A stretch of DNA of 64,000 nucleotides from assembly GCF_016808335.1 (NCBI RefSeq), contig NC_053148.1, positions 43,974,930 to 44,038,929 of the forward strand. Reading direction: 5' to 3'. Position numbers and translations under genes: made by a program. Shown one piece after another: positions 43,958-53,589 of this stretch; position 1 is the first letter of the stretch, and each line of letters begins with the position of its first letter. Source of the DNA: Panicum virgatum. Lineage: Eukaryota > Streptophyta > Magnoliopsida > Poales > Poaceae. The notes beneath the pieces were generated by a model. The model was not told the origin of the DNA. It did not search any database and saw nothing but the letters and a program-made list of their open reading frames with translations.

Positions 43958-44615
43958 ATGACTGCCTCCAATTGTGGAGGACTTTCATGGACCGAAGAAA
44001 AATCTAGTATAATACTTGATATCATGACCCATCTTGTTATCAGTAAGAAGTTGGATCCGTTAGCGGATGGTACGATAGAGATGGTGTTGTCCAAAGTAGT
44101 AGAGTTTAAAGATTTCACATTATTTCGAGCTATTACGACGCAAGATGTAAAGGGACACCTGCTAGAACGTCGGAAGATATACATGAGAGTATGTGAACTA
44201 GCGAATCATCCTAATATCATTGGATTCTTACAAAGTTCTTGTAAGATATGGATGCGGCCAGAGGTGTATGAGATGCACATTAAGATAACTCTCATTCAGT
44301 TGTAATCCCGTCCGTCATTTTGAATCCATATTTATAAAACAGTAATATTATTTTTTAATTATATGCTAGGATTACTCCGAGAACACGGAGTTGATTAACA
44401 AAACGATACCAAATTTTCGTAAATTGGTATGTATCTTCGGTGGACTTATGCCGCAAACTAGACGAAGGAGGCGGATAAGATCTTCGTGTGATAGTACTTG
44501 GCCTGCGCAAGAACAGATGCCCGGAGGTTCGTCGAGTCATGCTTCAGCACCTCAACCACCAACTTGTGTTAACTGGGATGACGACATAGATGACTTCATG
44601 CCCCCCAAACCATGA
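43958..44615 (+). pseudogene. Myb/SANT-like gene inside MULE-2
   Basis: Sequence after an acceptor-like TATTGCAG encodes MTASNCGGLSWTEEKSSII, followed by LDIMTHLVISKKLDPLADG. This resembles the Myb/SANT-like domain of L10-interacting/Harbinger-associated MYB proteins, with the initial Trp of the SANT helix. A possible intron (donor GTAAGATATG at 44241, acceptor CTAG at 44369) leads to NKTIPNFRKLVCIFGG and a basic RRRRR patch, then VNWDDDIDDFMPPKP. My junction does not keep frame, so there is either another splice site or a frame break. Such proteins usually bind DNA or partner transposases. Origin as MULE cargo or captured gene is open. Confidence 0.5.
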
Positions 44616-44980
44616 CCTCCAACACATGATGTTCCTTCCCTTATACATGAACATAGAATCAGAAAGGAGACAAAGGGAAAGACAAGAGATTCGTCAAGTC
44701 ATGTTGCACCACCTGCAGCACAAACTTGTGTTAACTGGGATGACGACGTGGATGACTTCATGCCCCCCAAACCATGACCTCCAACACATGATGTTCCTCC
44801 CCCTGTACATGAACGTAGATCCAGAAAAGAGATAAAGGGAAAGCCAAGAGGTTCGTCGAGCCATACTACACCACCTGCAGTACCACCATCTGTCAACTGG
44901 GATGACGACCTAGATGATTTCATGCCATGATCTATAACATATGATGTTCATCGGTTTAAGATGTATTCGCATTTAGTATT
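44529..44980 (+). repeat. Three tandem 162-bp units at the Myb/SANT gene end
   Basis: Units start at 44529, 44691 and 44853, exactly 162 bp apart. Each encodes a Ser-rich stretch, a Pro/Ala stretch and an acidic NWDDD..DDFMP block, followed in each by the same TGA (CCATGA). Because every unit carries the stop, the array appears to have grown by duplicating the gene's end and 3' sequence. The third unit is shorter at its end. Confidence 0.8.
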
Positions 44981-45361
44981 GTTAATGTTGTATTATGCTT
45001 GTATGTATGTCTCGTACCTAACTTGCATTCACTGGACATGTACATAATGTCGAGTTTGAATCATACTTAGTCGTAATGGAGCATCGAAGTATAAACATGT
45101 CACTAGAATACTAAAAAGCACACATTTAATTAATATAACGATAAGAAATAAGAACTAAGAAATACATTATATAATTTGAACCATCAAATTTTACATCATA
45201 ATACAACGATAATGAAACACACATCACACATGCAGTGGCATAGAAGAACCCGTTGCAAACTACGGTAAACAGATTCTGGACTAACCTAACATGCCTTAGG
45301 TAAATTTAAAAAAAATAGAACAAACACAACGATACAGCATGTCACTAGCACTAGGGTAGTC
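44981..45361. other. Non-coding interval between convergent MULE-2 genes
   Basis: AT-rich sequence between the plus-strand Myb/SANT-like gene and the minus-strand GRF-like gene. No coding or repeat structure was recognised. It probably contains the 3' UTRs of both. Confidence 0.45.
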
Positions 45362-45825
45362 CTAGTAGCCGTACCCCCACGTAGCAAACTGCGTTGAGAC
45401 TTCTCCGCAGTATCCACCCATTGCAGGTTCATCCTGTGAACCGACAGCATTACTGGTATCATCAACTTCGTCGTCTTTGTTACCCTCGCTCACTTCCTCA
45501 TAATGGTTCACCTTGCATTCCAGATCAAAGATCTTTATCTGGAGGTACTCGATGAACTCCTGAACAGAATCAATTGGTGCAGGATCGACCCACCTAGTAA
45601 AACCACAGTTTTCTGGAGCATCGGAAGACTGCAAAATAAATTTCATGTAAGGTGTCTCATTGAAGATAAAGAAATGAAAGAACCGAGTATTACCCATGCG
45701 TGTGGACATTTAAAGAAACGCCGACCCCCATCCATCCCGTCGGTGCACATCTGCACTAAGCAGTCCTCATCATGTCTGCATTTTGGCCACGGTTATCGTA
45801 TTGTCGAAGAGGAGTTTCATTGGTA
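45362..45825 (-). pseudogene. GRF-type zinc-finger gene in MULE-2
   Basis: The minus strand reads WPKCRHDEDCLVQMC then GGRRFFKCPHAW up to 45694. After an intron (45693-45629, GT...GCAG) it continues SSDAPENCGFTRWVDP and a Glu/Asp-rich helix, ending GYGY-stop at 45362. The pattern C...GRRFF.CP...CGF..W.D is the GRF zinc finger, a nucleic-acid-binding module common in plant transposon-linked proteins. The upstream reading is broken by a stop or frame change just before WPKC. The segment joins PMD-derived sequence at about 45860. Confidence 0.65.
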
Positions 45826-45859
45826 AATTCACTCTTGTGCTGTGGCGGAAACTCAAACC

Positions 45860-46519
45860 GCGATGTCATAAACCAGGACGGCGGTAGTAAGCCACAGGCT
45901 CGCATTCGCGGAGCAGTGCGAAGATAGGCCTGCTGGTGCACGGGTAGCCACAGCCTCTGGGCTGTAAGGCTCCCAGACAACGTCCTCGGGCATCAGCATG
46001 TCGAGCTCCTAAACAAACTCAGGATATGCGCGTCTAACCTGCACATGCACCCAGAACCTCTGCATTCCGAATAAGTAAAATTAAAAGTGCGCTAATACAT
46101 CATGTAACTGTCAATGGAACATGTGAATTGTAACAATTAAATTTATATATGGAATGAATATGTACTGCAAACTGTAGGAACCAGGTCTTCGAAGTACCTG
46201 CTGCTCGCGGGTGCGGGTTGATCGGACCTGCTTCTTCCACATGGTCAACCAGGGCAAAACGGGCCTCCAGGTCATCCTTCCACGAGGCCGCCACCATACG
46301 CGGACCTACAGCCACCCCGACGATAGAGAGGCCGAGGAGGTAGGCCACGTCTTGCAGCGTAGGAGTCATCTCCCCACACGGGAGGTGGAACGTGTGTGTC
46401 TCCGGCCTCCATCTGTCAACGAGCGCCGTCAGGAGGGATCGGTCGAGCTGAATAGGCCCAACCTCGACAAGACGGCTCAGAGTCAGTAGACCGGCCTCAC
46501 GTAACCTGCAAAAAAACAA
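45860..46519 (-). pseudogene. Plant-mobile-domain gene fragments in MULE-2
   Basis: 46519-46140 matches the MULE-1 PMD gene core (MTPTLQDVAYLLGL, VAASWKDDLEARFALVDH) and keeps the upstream LREAGLLTLSRLVEVG part that is deleted in MULE-1. About 46135 passes directly into sequence matching the later intron and exon (46080-45860, EAVATRAPAGLSS in MULE-1), skipping the exon with YLLWLFGYIMF. At about 45860 the match stops inside the exon (DIAV) and GRF-gene sequence begins. It cannot encode a complete PMD protein. Confidence 0.7.
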
Positions 46520-46576
46520 AATTGTCGAAACAAAGGAATACCGACGAATACATAAGTGATAAACAATAATATTTCA

Positions 46577-48676
46577 TTACAATAGAACCTCAAATCTATG
46601 CTCCATTGTACCTGTCGATATGACGCGGTGCAGTTTGGTCTTTTCAATCTTCTCTTGCATATATTGTGTCACTCTTTTGCAAAACTGAATTTGGGGGTTG
46701 CTGATGTTTATGCTTGCAGCCGTGTAACGCTCTCTGAAATACTTCATGCACCCATACATGATGAACTCAACAATTCCCACAAGAGGAAAGGCACGATAAG
46801 AACGCATAACCATATTGAAACACTCTGCATGATTCGTTGTCTGAATACCATACTGTATTCCGTTGGTATCATAAAGGAATGACCATTTCTCCTTAGGTGC
46901 ACCTCGAATCCAGTGTGAAAATGGCTTCTCAATTGAATCCCTAGCCTCTGCAGCTTGACTCGTGCCTGCTCCTGATGCCCTTACCTTCACTAGCTCTGCA
47001 GTCAACTGATCAAGCATCTTCCATAATGCATTGAATTTTCTCTATTGATTTTGGGTGCACAACCTCTTAAATAGGTTCTTAAGATCCTTGTTCTTGAAGT
47101 GATCATAGAAGTTTGCACTCATATGCCTAATGCACCACCTGTTTTGGACATCGGACCACAATGGAGGCGTTGTCGCAGTTCCACGTTGCAATTTCAGTAT
47201 TGATTGCAGCAGACCTGCATGCCTATCACTAATAAGGCACACATCTGGACGTGCAGCAACAACATGAACCTTCACTCGTTCAAGGAACCAATACCAACTG
47301 TCTATGTTCTCATTCTCAACAAATACAAATGCGAGCGGAACTATTTGGTTGTTGCAATCTACACCGATTGCGGTGAGTATCTGACCTTTATACCTTCCAG
47401 TCAGAAATGTGCCATCAATGCAGATCACCGGAAGACAAAACTGAAATGCTCTAACACAAGCACCTATGCAAAAGAAGGCTCGTTGCATAATTCTTTGTCC
47501 CCTAGTCACGGCTGGTACGAGGTATGTGTCATAAAAACTTCCAGGATTTCTAGCAGCAACCTGGGATAACATACGAGGTAGGTTATCATATGATGCCTCG
47601 TATGTGCCGAACCGCATCTCGAACATCCTTTGTTTAGCCCGCCATGCCTTCAAATAACTAATGGTGTACTGGTAAGTCTGGTCAATGTGCCGAACAATCA
47701 TTTTTGGCTCATAATTTAGGTTGTCCATAATAAACCCATACATTTGCTTTGCAATAAAGTCGCATGATATATTGTGATGCGAGGGAAGAACTTCTGACAG
47801 CAAACAAGTGTGCTCTGTCATAATAGAACATTTCCAGTTCGACTTCCATTTTCTCTTAAATGCATGTACTCGCCATGGACATCAATCATTCACACACTTC
47901 ACCTCATATTCTTTACTGCCAGACTTTATGACTCTGAATTCTCGTTTCAATGATATTGCCCATAGTCTCACAGCATCTTTTACGGCTTCAATGTTTGGAT
48001 ATGTTGCACCTTGCACTACCTCATTCCCTCTATACTCCCACTCTTGATTTCGTACGTCTTCTGCGACATGACTGTCAAAACCATGCTCATTCCACTCTTT
48101 TGGCAATGAGTACTGCTCGTCATCTGATGAGCCCTCATATTCTTCCATCTCTATTGCGGTTTGGTCTTCTGCCTCCATCTCGTCCACAATGTTATGTATC
48201 CTCTCTCCCTCATCAGCAAGGCCCTGTGGTCCCATGTTTTGGTTCTCTGTCTCTTCTGACTCATCTTGCTCAACATAATTGGTGTCTCTTCGAATACTCG
48301 GCGTTCCTTGATCTGCACAATGTTGGATTTCATTTTGTGTCTTCTCCCGGATTTGAACAAGAATGGCCAGAGGCCACCCACGCTCTAGAGCTGCTTGCAT
48401 ATACTTCTGCCAGTCATCAGTGCTGTGTATCATCATCAATTCCCATAATTCACTTTCTATCTCCCAATTAATAAGAGACTGGACGGTGATCACATGTGTC
48501 AACGGATCAACACGGAACCCACGCTGCAGCCACTTACATATGGAACCAAAACTCGTTTCCAGAGGTTTATCTATGGCGCTAGATGTGCACTTAAAGGTAG
48601 AAATATCTACTCTATTTGGCCCATACAAAACATTGTAGTCACCATAAAATACTTGAAACTGCATCTTGCTCGACAT
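46577..48676 (-). pseudogene. MULE transposase, truncated and disabled
   Basis: The start is at 48676 (MSSKMQFQVFYGDYNV). The frame matches MULE-1 throughout without the MULE-1 frameshift. An in-frame TGA at about 47884 replaces a Gly codon and an in-frame TAG at about 47039 replaces a Gln codon. Neither lesion is in MULE-1, and MULE-1's two TGA codons are normal Trp here. The frame ends at MEHRFEVLL, where an ~830-bp deletion removes the SWIM finger and CCHC knuckle. The catalytic Asp motifs (CIDGTF, LISDRH) and a NHAECFN Glu region remain. Confidence 0.8.
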
Positions 48677-49044
48677 ATCTGTATATCACATAATACTTAT
48701 CGAGTTATACTCTTTACTTCACTACCTTATTCAATAATCCGTAAAAACTAAGTATGAAATTCAACTACAACGTATAAGTATTCATAACTATGTGATGACA
48801 CTCAAATTCTATACTGCATATGCCAAATTCTATTCTAAATCATAATTAATTTATAAACACGTCTCTAATAGTACTGCAATTGTAATAATAAATGCGTAGT
48901 ACTAATTTTCTAAACTAATTTACTACTACGTAACTAAAAACTAAAGTATCATTAAACTCCTACTTAAATGGTTCTACTATAGCACTAATTAAATTAAATT
49001 ACTCACCCCTACTTAAATTACTCCTACTTAAATGCGTAGTACTA

Positions 49045-49481
49045 AATGTACTAACCTGCAGATCACAAGTGCTGAATCCGGCAGGGCTTCACTGCTTCCC
49101 TTCTCCCCACCCCTATCTTTTTTCTGGATTTTTGGTGGAATTTTCGGGCTCAAATGAGGAGGGAATGGGGGGTGGATCCTTATATAAGGGCGTCTACCCT
49201 GGTCGCCCGAGGGGGGGGGGGAAGGCCCTCTGCCGCGCCCGTGGGCTGGGCCCAGCTGTCGCCCGAGGGGGGGGGGCGACAGGCCCCCCTGTCGCCTGTG
49301 GGGGGGGGGGGCGACAGGCCCCCTTTTTTTCCAGGGACCTCGTTGCAAATTTAAAGAAAAATAATTACATTTAGGGCCTGTCGCTCTATGGGGGCGACCG
49401 GGAGTATTTTTGAAATATTTCAAAACGGACATATATTTTTGAAATTTTTATTTTAAAAAAATATAAAAAAGAAAAAACGGC
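49045..49481 (-). repeat. MULE-2 right terminal inverted repeat with promoter
   Basis: Reverse-complement counterpart of MULE-1's left end. It holds a GAGAAGGGAAGC leader, CTCATTTGAGCCCGAAAATT, a TATATAAGG box near 49180 and long G tracts near 49211, 49267 and 49302. It ends with the GTCGCCC and ATTTCAAAAATA blocks. It should drive the transposase gene at 48676. Confidence 0.7.
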
Positions 49482-49750
49482 TGCGTGGTGTGGGGGAGGA
49501 GAGAGAAATGAAGCCCGAATGGATTGGTGGGCTGCGCGGGATGAGGCCCGACTACCTTGCAGACCGCCTTTGAGGTACCGATGCACTTGGAAGCCCGGCC
49601 CACTATTATAGGGCCATACACATGCTATGACCATTTTTTATTAAAAATAAAGAAGGATCGTTTTGTCTCCCTCCCTAATCTTCACACAATTGAACACCCT
49701 GTACTACTCTGCATTGTATTCCGTATGTAAGAGATGGATCATATGTTAGG

Positions 49751-52352
49751 TGTAACAACCGCACGCGGACAGTCCGCGAGGCGTCGCCCAGATATTTATC
49801 TGGATGGGCGTGGGACCCACTCGTCAATCCTCTCTTCTTCCTCTTTCCTTCCAGAGCCGAACGGAGCTCGAACTCCCGCGCCATCGTCGCCCCTTGCTTC
49901 GATCTCCCTCCTCCGTCCATCAAACCTTGATTCCTTGCGTGGGAACATTCCTCGGCACCTCCTCCACCTTCCCAAACCCCTAAACCGGCTTCTTACGGCC
50001 AGAATCGCTCCCGCCACCGCCGGACACCATTGGAGGTGCTTGAAGCTTGCTCCACCGCCGATCCGCCTCTCCGGTCGTCCTCCACTCGAACCGACCGCGG
50101 GAATGAATTCGTGGTGAGTCCCTTATGCTTCACAGCCTTTTTCCCCTTCCATGGCGTGTCGCCGGCGCCGGAGCACGGCCGCCGCCCTTGCCGCCGCCCT
50201 TGCTGCCGCCTAGGGCGTGGGTTAGAAAGTAGTTATCGCGGACGGTCCGCCTGGGAGGCGCGGACGGTCCGCCGGTCAGGTTAGTTTTGTCCAGAGACGA
50301 TGTTGCCTCTGGTTGTTTTTGCAAGATGGATTGCGGACAGTCCGCTATCGGGGAGCGGACGGTCCGCCGTTGAGGCTCGAATTTGTTCCAGAGACGATGT
50401 CGTCTCTGGAGGTTCGCAGGAGTGATCTGCGGACGGTCCGCCACTTGGGCGCGGATAGTCCGCAGTAGAGTCTAGGAATTTGTCCAGAGACGTTTTCGTC
50501 TCTGGTGGATTGAGTATTTGAACTGCGGACGGTCCGCCAGGGGTGGCCGGACAGTCCGCAGGTAGAATGGGAAAGAGTTCCAGAGACGTTGTTGCCTCTG
50601 ATGGGTTGGTAGGATAGTACGGCGGACAGTCCGCCACTTGGGCGCGGACAGTCCGCAGGGTATTTCAGTTAAAATAAACTAGTTACATTTTTGGGCTGCA
50701 CTTATTTATTTCATATGCATACGTGTAGCATCCGCTTCTGAGGGCGCCGTCTTTGAGGTGATCGCGGCACCACAAGAGCAGTCGACGCAAGCCCAAGAGA
50801 AAAGGTGTGAGCACCCGGCCCAAGGCCCGTCTGGTCCTAGTGTTGAGCAGCAGACACAAGGCAAGCCCCGGTGCACATCCTAGTATTTTAAATTATGACA
50901 CCTATGTATGTTTCTACTACTTGTGCATTAAGTTCAGGAATTGTTTGGAACCCTAGTTGCATGATCCATAGGATTCCCTGAGACATACTAGCATGTATAG
51001 GACGATAGTTGTGCTAAGCTTAATGTTACCGGTAGAGACGAGTGGTCTCCTGCACTCGCGAGATGTAGGATGTTAGGAGCCGAGTAATTTCCGGTTACTC
51101 GCGAGATACATTATTATCTTTATATAATTCAGTAATTGAGTATTGTATTGAAATGGATATGGAAATGTGAGACCGGGCGGGGATGATGGATATGTGTGGC
51201 AGCAGGACAGGGTTCCTGGGTGTCTTAGCCCCGTCTGTGTCGATTAAGGACTGGTGGATGTGGCAGTGCTGATCGGGGATTGAACTGTACTAACCGCATG
51301 CCGGGAGTAGGAGGTAGTCGAAACCGGTAAGCCTAGTACTGCCTTGCTTCGAAAGTACAGGACTCCATCTCACCTCCTGGGGTAGTCGAGTAGTCGCAGA
51401 GAAATGGGGATGTATGTATTACTTTTGGTGGTCTCATGTTGAGCTCGGCTGACCATATGATGGTGGGGCGGTCCTGTAGTTCGAGGCGGGGAGGGGAAGG
51501 GTTGGTGCGTGTGGTCCGACGGGGCTTACATGTGCCGTGTTGGTTAGGTCCACCTTGCAAGGTTAAATCGGATCGATTCGCCGTGTCTCGCGGTTATGAG
51601 GGCCTTGGTCTCTTTGTCACACCGTAGCAAAAACGTAGAATGTGAGTTAGGTATGTTTCTATAAAATATTGAGCTCATTGAATTATTTTGCTTGCATCAC
51701 CATGATTTCTATTGTAGGTTTTTGCAAATATTAGATAAGAGTTAATTTATATAGAACCTGAGGCTAAAATAATGAAAGTAAGGAATTACTTTAGTTGCCT
51801 GTTTTCTGCAAAAGAACCACCAGCCAAAAGCCTTGCATGTCTAGCTATGTGGGCTAAGTTATACCCACTGGTCGGGTAAGCCTTGCTGAGTATTAGAATA
51901 CTCAGGGTTTGTTGCCAATATTATTTCAGGGCACGCAGACATAGACTTCTGCTCTTGCTGCGCCAAGTTCATCCGTCGGGATGCCGAGGGTTGGGAGGTC
52001 GTGGAGCCAGGCGTTTAGTTAGGGATCTCCCTAGGGCACATTTTTGGTAGTTGTAGGCCCTTTCCTCTAGTTGAACCCGGATCTCAGTATCACGAAGTTT
52101 GTAAATTATGTATTTATTCCACTTGGTTTGTAAAACTTAAGGTAAAGTCTTATGTATATTTGTTGTATTTTCAATTATGTGTCGTGCTTGTACCATCTGC
52201 GCCCACCTTCGCGTGGGACTATCGGTGATGTTTCGATCGGGACGTGGGTTGCGAAAGGATCGCCAAATTAAGCCGTTAAGCTAATGAGGCTGATGTGTTC
52301 AAATGACGGCCATTACGCTTAATTAGAGTTTTAATTTGGCGGTTCCGTCACA
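49751..52352. mobile_element. Solo LTR (2.6 kb), probably Ty3/gypsy
   Basis: It starts TGTAACAACCGCACG and ends GGCGGTTCCGTCACA, with TG...CA termini. The flanks are identical 5-bp TSDs TTAGG (49746-49750 and 52353-52357). No internal gag-pol is present, so this is a solo LTR left by recombination between two LTRs. It contains an array of GCGGACNGTCCGC palindromes (50239-50660). Near 51880 is a hairpin-like GCTGAGTATTAGAATACTCAG region; I recall similar motifs in the Tekay/Del lineage. Superfamily assignment is tentative, the solo-LTR structure is clear. Confidence 0.85.
50239..50660. repeat. Palindrome array GCGGACNGTCCGC with ~96-bp period
   Basis: About ten copies of a 13-bp near-perfect palindrome occur in pairs, alternating with a second inverted motif CCAGAGACG...CTCTGG at about 50290, 50390, 50482 and 50578. 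This makes a tandem array of ~96-bp units inside the solo LTR. One further palindrome is at 49761-49773. Confidence 0.85.
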
Positions 52353-52357
52353 TTAGG

Positions 52358-52780
52358 TGCCCCGACTATCACTGCGGCTCTCACGCACAAGCGCGACATT
52401 ACTCAATACTCATATCAATGGCCAACAAAATTAATCAGGGTGAACATAAGTGCTGATGACAGTAAATCCTTTAAAATCCTTGTATTGTATATATAGATAA
52501 TAATGGTATTAATTCATGATCACACACAACAAGTAAGTAGGTTACAAATTGAACTCCCATTTACCACCACACTGCGCGTCGTCGCAGGAACACGCGAATC
52601 GCTCGGTGTCCGCGTGTAGACAACGGACCCAAGAATACATATAAGTGGCAGCTTATTCATAATTCATACGGAGTAGCGGTAGGACGAGTTAAAATATATA
52701 TAGCCAGGCAACAAGCACACACTGCACGACACACTCGTCGCTCATGCAGCGCATCCCGGGCATGCATGGTGGTGTTTTGC
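52358..52780. other. Intergenic and 3' flank of the proline-rich gene
   Basis: No coding frame was recognised. The part nearest 52781 should be the 3' UTR of the minus-strand gene. Confidence 0.5.
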
Positions 52781-53398
52781 CTACGAACGCATGCATGCCA
52801 TGCTGGTGGATTCGGTGACGGGCAGGGCAACAAAGTGGCAGTTGCACTTGGTGATGATGCAGTGGACGAGGCTCTTCGAGGTGGCAGCGATGCTGGTGCT
52901 GGGCGGGGTTGGAGGGAGAGTATTAATGGGAATGAGGCTGCTCATGAGTTTCCTGGTGGTTGTTAATGTAGTACCGGTAAGCAAAAGAGCGATGCAACTC
53001 TTTAAATACTTAGGAACAGCTGCCTTATACTCGGAGTAGTTCTTAAAGCCGGCCGGGCACAGAGACACGGATGGTGCCGGTGCGGGTGTAGGCGCGGGTG
53101 TTGGAGCCGGCGTCGGAGATGGCGTCGGAGCCGGCGTCGGAGCCGACACGGATGGTGCCGGTGCGGGTGTAGGCGCGGGTGTTGGAGCCGGCGTCGGAGA
53201 TGGCGTCGGAGCCGGCGTCGGAGCCGACACGGATGGTGCCGGTGCCGGTGTAGGCGCGGGTGTTGGAGCCGGCGTCGGAGATGGTGTCGGCGCCGGCGCC
53301 GGCGCCTGGGCCTTGGCAGAAGCCGCGAGCGCGAGAGTCACCATGGCGAGGCACAGGAGCGCAGGGGGAGCAGCAGCCATGGGCTTGACCAAGGCCAT
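52781..53398 (-). CDS. Secreted proline-rich, arabinogalactan-like protein
   Basis: A 205-residue frame starts [20 protein letters not shown], a typical signal peptide with likely cleavage after AKA near residue 30. Residues ~32-110 are AP/TP/SP dipeptides, the glycomodule type that is hydroxylated and arabinogalactan-decorated in plant cell walls. They form three 27-residue repeats ending APAPSVS. A non-repetitive C-terminal part follows with several Cys ([26 protein letters not shown]). I see no GPI-anchor-like hydrophobic tail. Because the C-terminal part is composition-poor and unrecognised, a splice site or frame break after about residue 130 cannot be excluded. A TATA box lies at 53491. 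Confidence 0.65.
   Translation of the reverse strand: MALVKPMAAAPPALLCLAMVTLALAASAKAQAPAPAPTPSPTPAPTPAPTPAPAPSVSAPTPAPTPSPTPAPTPAPTPAPAPSVSAPTPAPTPSPTPAPTPAPTPAPAPSVSLCPAGFKNYSEYKAAVPKYLKSCIALLLTGTTLTTTRKLMSSLIPINTLPPTPPSTSIAATSKSLVHCIITKCNCHFVALPVTESTSMACMRS
53064..53306. repeat. 81-bp tandem repeat, three units
   Basis: The GACACGG boundary, or its equivalent, recurs at 53064, 53145 and 53226, exactly 81 bp apart, keeping frame (27 codons). Units differ by only a few bases, so expansion is recent. It encodes the AP/TP/SP glycomodule repeats. Confidence 0.9.
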
Positions 53399-53490
53399 CG
53401 TCAGCTGATCAGTGGGATGTTCTCAACCGGAGTAGTGTATACTGTGGATCGGAGGTGCCTGCCTGCCTCCAATGGCAGCGACCATGCAAG

Positions 53491-53498
53491 TATTTATA
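53491..53498 (-). promoter_or_regulatory. Probable TATA box of the proline-rich gene
   Basis: On the minus strand the sequence reads CTATAAATAC, about 95 bp upstream of the start codon at 53398, a normal plant TATA-to-ATG distance. Confidence 0.55.
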
Positions 53499-53589
53499 GC
53501 CCAGCGGGGGCGTTCCGCAAGCAAGTTGAGGTTGCGGTTGCTTGCTGGATTGGCGGGCCTGGTGCAGGCAGTGCAGGCAGAGTCTTTGT

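Larger units (their letters stand above)
43372..49481 (-). mobile_element. MULE-2: chimeric, internally deleted relative of MULE-1
   Basis: The termini match MULE-1: GCGCTTTTTTTCTTT at the left and GCCGTTTTTTCTTTT (reverse complement) at the right, followed by the same ATTTCAAAAATA and GTCGCCC blocks. The minus strand carries the transposase gene (48676 to 46577), directly followed by PMD-gene pieces and a GRF-type zinc-finger gene. The left arm holds a plus-strand Myb/SANT-like gene. Compared with MULE-1, about 830 bp spanning the end of the transposase and start of PMD is missing. A further PMD segment is missing, and the left third is unrelated to MULE-1. The 9-bp flanks (CTCGAGATG and TGCGTGGTG) do not match, so no TSD is supported. 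Confidence 0.85.

Noticed and set aside
43362..49490. A 9-bp TSD for MULE-2
   Set aside because: CTCGAGATG and TGCGTGGTG agree at only about half their positions, which is not evidence.
50219..50660. CRISPR-like array from regularly spaced palindromes
   Set aside because: This is eukaryotic DNA; the repeats are short palindromes inside an LTR with TSDs, the intervals are themselves repeats, and there are no cas genes.
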